64,000 bases of DNA from Desulfovibrio sp. UIB00. GTDB lineage: Bacteria > Desulfobacterota > Desulfovibrionia > Desulfovibrionales > Desulfovibrionaceae. Positions 62,259-64,000 of this stretch are shown one piece after another. The DNA lies in NCBI RefSeq assembly GCF_022508225.1, contig NZ_JAETXJ010000007.1, positions 1 through 64,000 on the forward strand. The letters run 5' to 3'. The notes beneath the pieces were generated by a model. That model worked only from the letters and a program-made list of their open reading frames with translations. It was not told the DNA's origin and searched no databases. Numbering within the stretch: the first letter of the stretch is position 1; each line of letters starts with the position of its first letter. The position numbers and the translations under genes are program-made.

Positions 62259-62981
62259 TTAGAAGCCGAAGCCGTCGTTGTTGGCGCCGGAAGCACCAAA
62301 GCCGAAATCGTCCGGCACGGCGTTTTCTTCAGCAGCAGGAGCAGCTTCATCACCGGCAGCGGCGGCAGCACCAGCGGCGGCGCCGCCCACAACCATGCCT
62401 TTCAGGCCGTCCTTGATGGCGTCCTTGATGTTCATCATCAGTTCGTCATGGTTGATGGCGACCTTGCCCTGGAATTCGGCAACCTGCTTGCGCAGACCGC
62501 CCATATCGGTGTTCATGGTCTTGATTTTAGCTTCAAGCTCATCAACTTTTTTGGAAAGAGCGGCAGCGCGGGCTTCAGCGGGTTCCAAAGCACGCACTCG
62601 GTCTTCAAGGGCCACGGCGGCGGCGGTCTGAGCGGCCATGCTGGCGTAGGTTTCGCCAAGGTAGTTCAGCACCTTGTCGCACAGGGCCTTGGTCAGGCCG
62701 TCCATGCAGGTGAGGGAAACATTGTCGCCAAGGGCGCTGCGCCCAGTGTTGACAAAGGCGTCCCAGGACTGGCCTTCAACCCAGTTCAGGTCGGCAAACT
62801 TGGGGTACCAGCGGGCCAGCCATGCGGCGGCAAAGGGGCCTACGGCCTTGGCGCAGGTATCACAGGCAACGGAACGACCGGCAACAAAACCGGCGATTTC
62901 CTTGACGTCTACGCCCTCCTTGCCCACAACCAGGGCAAGCACGGACTCCACGGGAAAAACCTTACGAGATGTATCGGACAT
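62259..62981 (-). CDS. qmoD: QmoD-type protein, downstream of qmoC
   Basis: 240 residues, soluble. The N-terminal part (SVLALVVGKEGVDVKEIAGF, then ACDTCAK with a CxxC pair) is followed by a coiled coil (about 115-180), an Ala-rich stretch and an acidic, aromatic tail (DDFGFGASGANNDGFGF). Its place right after qmoC and its length match the conserved promoter-distal gene of the qmoABC operon in Desulfovibrio, called qmoD (DVU0851 in D. vulgaris), whose exact role is unknown. The ATG with gaggaggagg before it is 15 codons inside the longest frame. Confidence 0.82.
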   Translation of the reverse strand: MSDTSRKVFPVESVLALVVGKEGVDVKEIAGFVAGRSVACDTCAKAVGPFAAAWLARWYPKFADLNWVEGQSWDAFVNTGRSALGDNVSLTCMDGLTKALCDKVLNYLGETYASMAAQTAAAVALEDRVRALEPAEARAAALSKKVDELEAKIKTMNTDMGGLRKQVAEFQGKVAINHDELMMNIKDAIKDGLKGMVVGGAAAGAAAAAGDEAAPAAEENAVPDDFGFGASGANNDGFGF

Positions 62982-63084
62982 GGCGGCCTCCTCCTCGGAG
63001 ATCGTATTTTTTTCAGAAAAGCTCACGGGGAACTGTGCGCATCCTCAAGGGTGGCCCCCAGCGCAAGGCCAGGGGCCAATGCCG

Positions 63085-64000
63085 TTAGCTTCTGCCGTAC
63101 ATGCGGGCGTAAACCAGGGCCGCCGTGCGGTACACGAAGTGGCCAAGCTTAGACCAGGGCAGGTAAGCGAAAAGCATCCACACAAATACCAGGTGCAGGT
63201 AGTACACCAGGAAGGCAGGCACAAGGGCGTCCGCAAGGCGGAAGCACTGCGACAGCACACCGGTGACGGCCACCAGCCAGATGATGCCCAGCAGATACCA
63301 GTCATACCAGCTGGAACCCTGGAACTTGGGATTCAGCATCACGCGGCGGACGGTCAGGATGGCAAGACCGGCCAGCAGCATGAGCGCGCCCAGGTTGGCC
63401 AGAATCTTCACCGGGAAGAGCAGCGGCATGGGCGTTTCAATGTGGATGAGCGGAATAACCTTGCCGCCCCAGTGACCAACAGCCACAACCGCCGTAACAA
63501 AGGCCAGGATGGCAAAGCTGTAAACCAGCAGCATGTGGCCAAACTTACGGTTGGGGGTTTCCTTGCCGGTGACGGGGCCGTCTTCGCAGTCGTCAAACTT
63601 GCGGTGGGTGATGACTTCATCCCACAGCACGTCCCACAAATGCCAGATCCAGCACTTTTTCTTGCCAATGACGGCCAGTGAGCCTTCAGGCTTGAACATG
63701 CCCCAAAGTTTCATGACGCCCCGCGCGATGATCAAGGCCGCGCCAAAGAAGGTGAGCATGAAGATGGGGTCGATGGTGTAGTCGCCGTAAAAAATCTGAC
63801 CAAAAACAATGCGGCCATCGGCTGCGCGGGGGAACCACTGACCGCCGTTGAAACCAGCGCGAATCCACCACACAAAGAGCCACAGTACAGCCGGGATGGC
63901 GAAGAGCACAGGCAGGCCAGCAGGCTTGCTCATGAGCTTGCCCACGCAGGTGGGTTCGGTCAGTTCGCGGTAAATGACGTTGCGCGCTGCGCCCATGAGG
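63085..64000 (-). CDS. qmoC: QmoC, membrane subunit (partial, cut by the window edge)
   Basis: The C-terminal 300 or so residues are visible; the start lies beyond position 64000. Six membrane helices (such as LPVLFAIPAVLWLFVWWIRA, FMLTFFGAALIIARGVMKL, VPAFLVYYLHLVFVWMLFAY) form the HdrE-like cytochrome b part, with histidines for heme binding (GHMLLVY, YYLHLVF). The N-terminal HdrC-like iron-sulfur domain would lie outside the window. QmoABC passes electrons between the menaquinone pool and APS reductase in dissimilatory sulfate reduction. This gene is the best taxonomic marker in the window. Confidence 0.88.
   Translation of the reverse strand, partial: LMGAARNVIYRELTEPTCVGKLMSKPAGLPVLFAIPAVLWLFVWWIRAGFNGGQWFPRAADGRIVFGQIFYGDYTIDPIFMLTFFGAALIIARGVMKLWGMFKPEGSLAVIGKKKCWIWHLWDVLWDEVITHRKFDDCEDGPVTGKETPNRKFGHMLLVYSFAILAFVTAVVAVGHWGGKVIPLIHIETPMPLLFPVKILANLGALMLLAGLAILTVRRVMLNPKFQGSSWYDWYLLGIIWLVAVTGVLSQCFRLADALVPAFLVYYLHLVFVWMLFAYLPWSKLGHFVYRTAALVYARMYGRS

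Overview
The window looks like chromosome of a sulfate-reducing deltaproteobacterium of the Desulfovibrio group. The strongest marker is the right edge, where qmoC (cut by the window end) is followed by the qmoD-type gene. These belong to the Qmo complex that feeds electrons to APS reductase. GC-rich coding sequence, ferredoxin-linked 2-oxoacid oxidation, many chemoreceptors and a sigma-54 activator all fit. No replication genes, ribosomal RNA, CRISPR array or complete mobile element was seen.

Layout. 0.2-4 kb: a purine-type NCS2 permease, a MarC-family membrane protein, a serine acetyltransferase with an unusual cysteine-rich insert, and a 48-residue lipoprotein that overlaps it. 4.5-17 kb: a catabolic block. 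It has a FAD-linked 2-hydroxyacid dehydrogenase with its Fe-S subunit, a four-subunit 2-oxoacid:ferredoxin oxidoreductase, phosphate butyryltransferase and butyrate kinase, a DASS anion transporter, and a PrpR_N/PAS/AAA+ sigma-54 activator. Two near-consensus -24/-12 promoters start the two enzyme operons, each with a leader of about 200 bases. The logic is hydroxyacid to oxoacid to acyl-CoA to acyl-phosphate to acid plus ATP. 17-18.6 kb: a 60-residue YjfB-like motility protein behind a good sigma-28 promoter, and a D-2-hydroxyacid dehydrogenase. 18.7-28 kb: one 3116-residue VCBS/RTX adhesin on the minus strand. 28.7-37.6 kb: two paralogous chemoreceptors and a 1335-residue hybrid sensor kinase. 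37.7-40.7 kb: a YibE/F membrane protein and a PhoA-type alkaline phosphatase. 41-46.8 kb: a TorD-like chaperone plus a three-subunit DMSO-reductase-family molybdoenzyme, with a PAS/LuxR regulator just upstream. 47.1-50.2 kb: tRNA-Phe, a ClC antiporter and a phenylacetate-CoA ligase family protein.

50.3-56.4 kb is visibly AT-richer and looks like an accessory island. It holds a GNAT acetyltransferase and three tandem copies of a two-gene cassette encoding small exported proteins, repeated with an exact 1101-bp period. Just upstream on the same strand lie an NlpC/P60-like amidase domain and an N-terminally truncated RHS core, one frame apart. I read this as an RHS-delivered peptidoglycan-hydrolase toxin followed by an amplified array of periplasmic immunity-like proteins. 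This is the best candidate for an undescribed system in the window.

56.5-64 kb returns to core genome: a third chemoreceptor, a small helical protein, an EF-hand protein, a YgiQ radical-SAM protein, SlyX, then qmoD and partial qmoC. Most gene starts given here were moved downstream of the longest open frame to the start codon with a Shine-Dalgarno sequence. Functions are inferred from motifs and context; no database search was possible.
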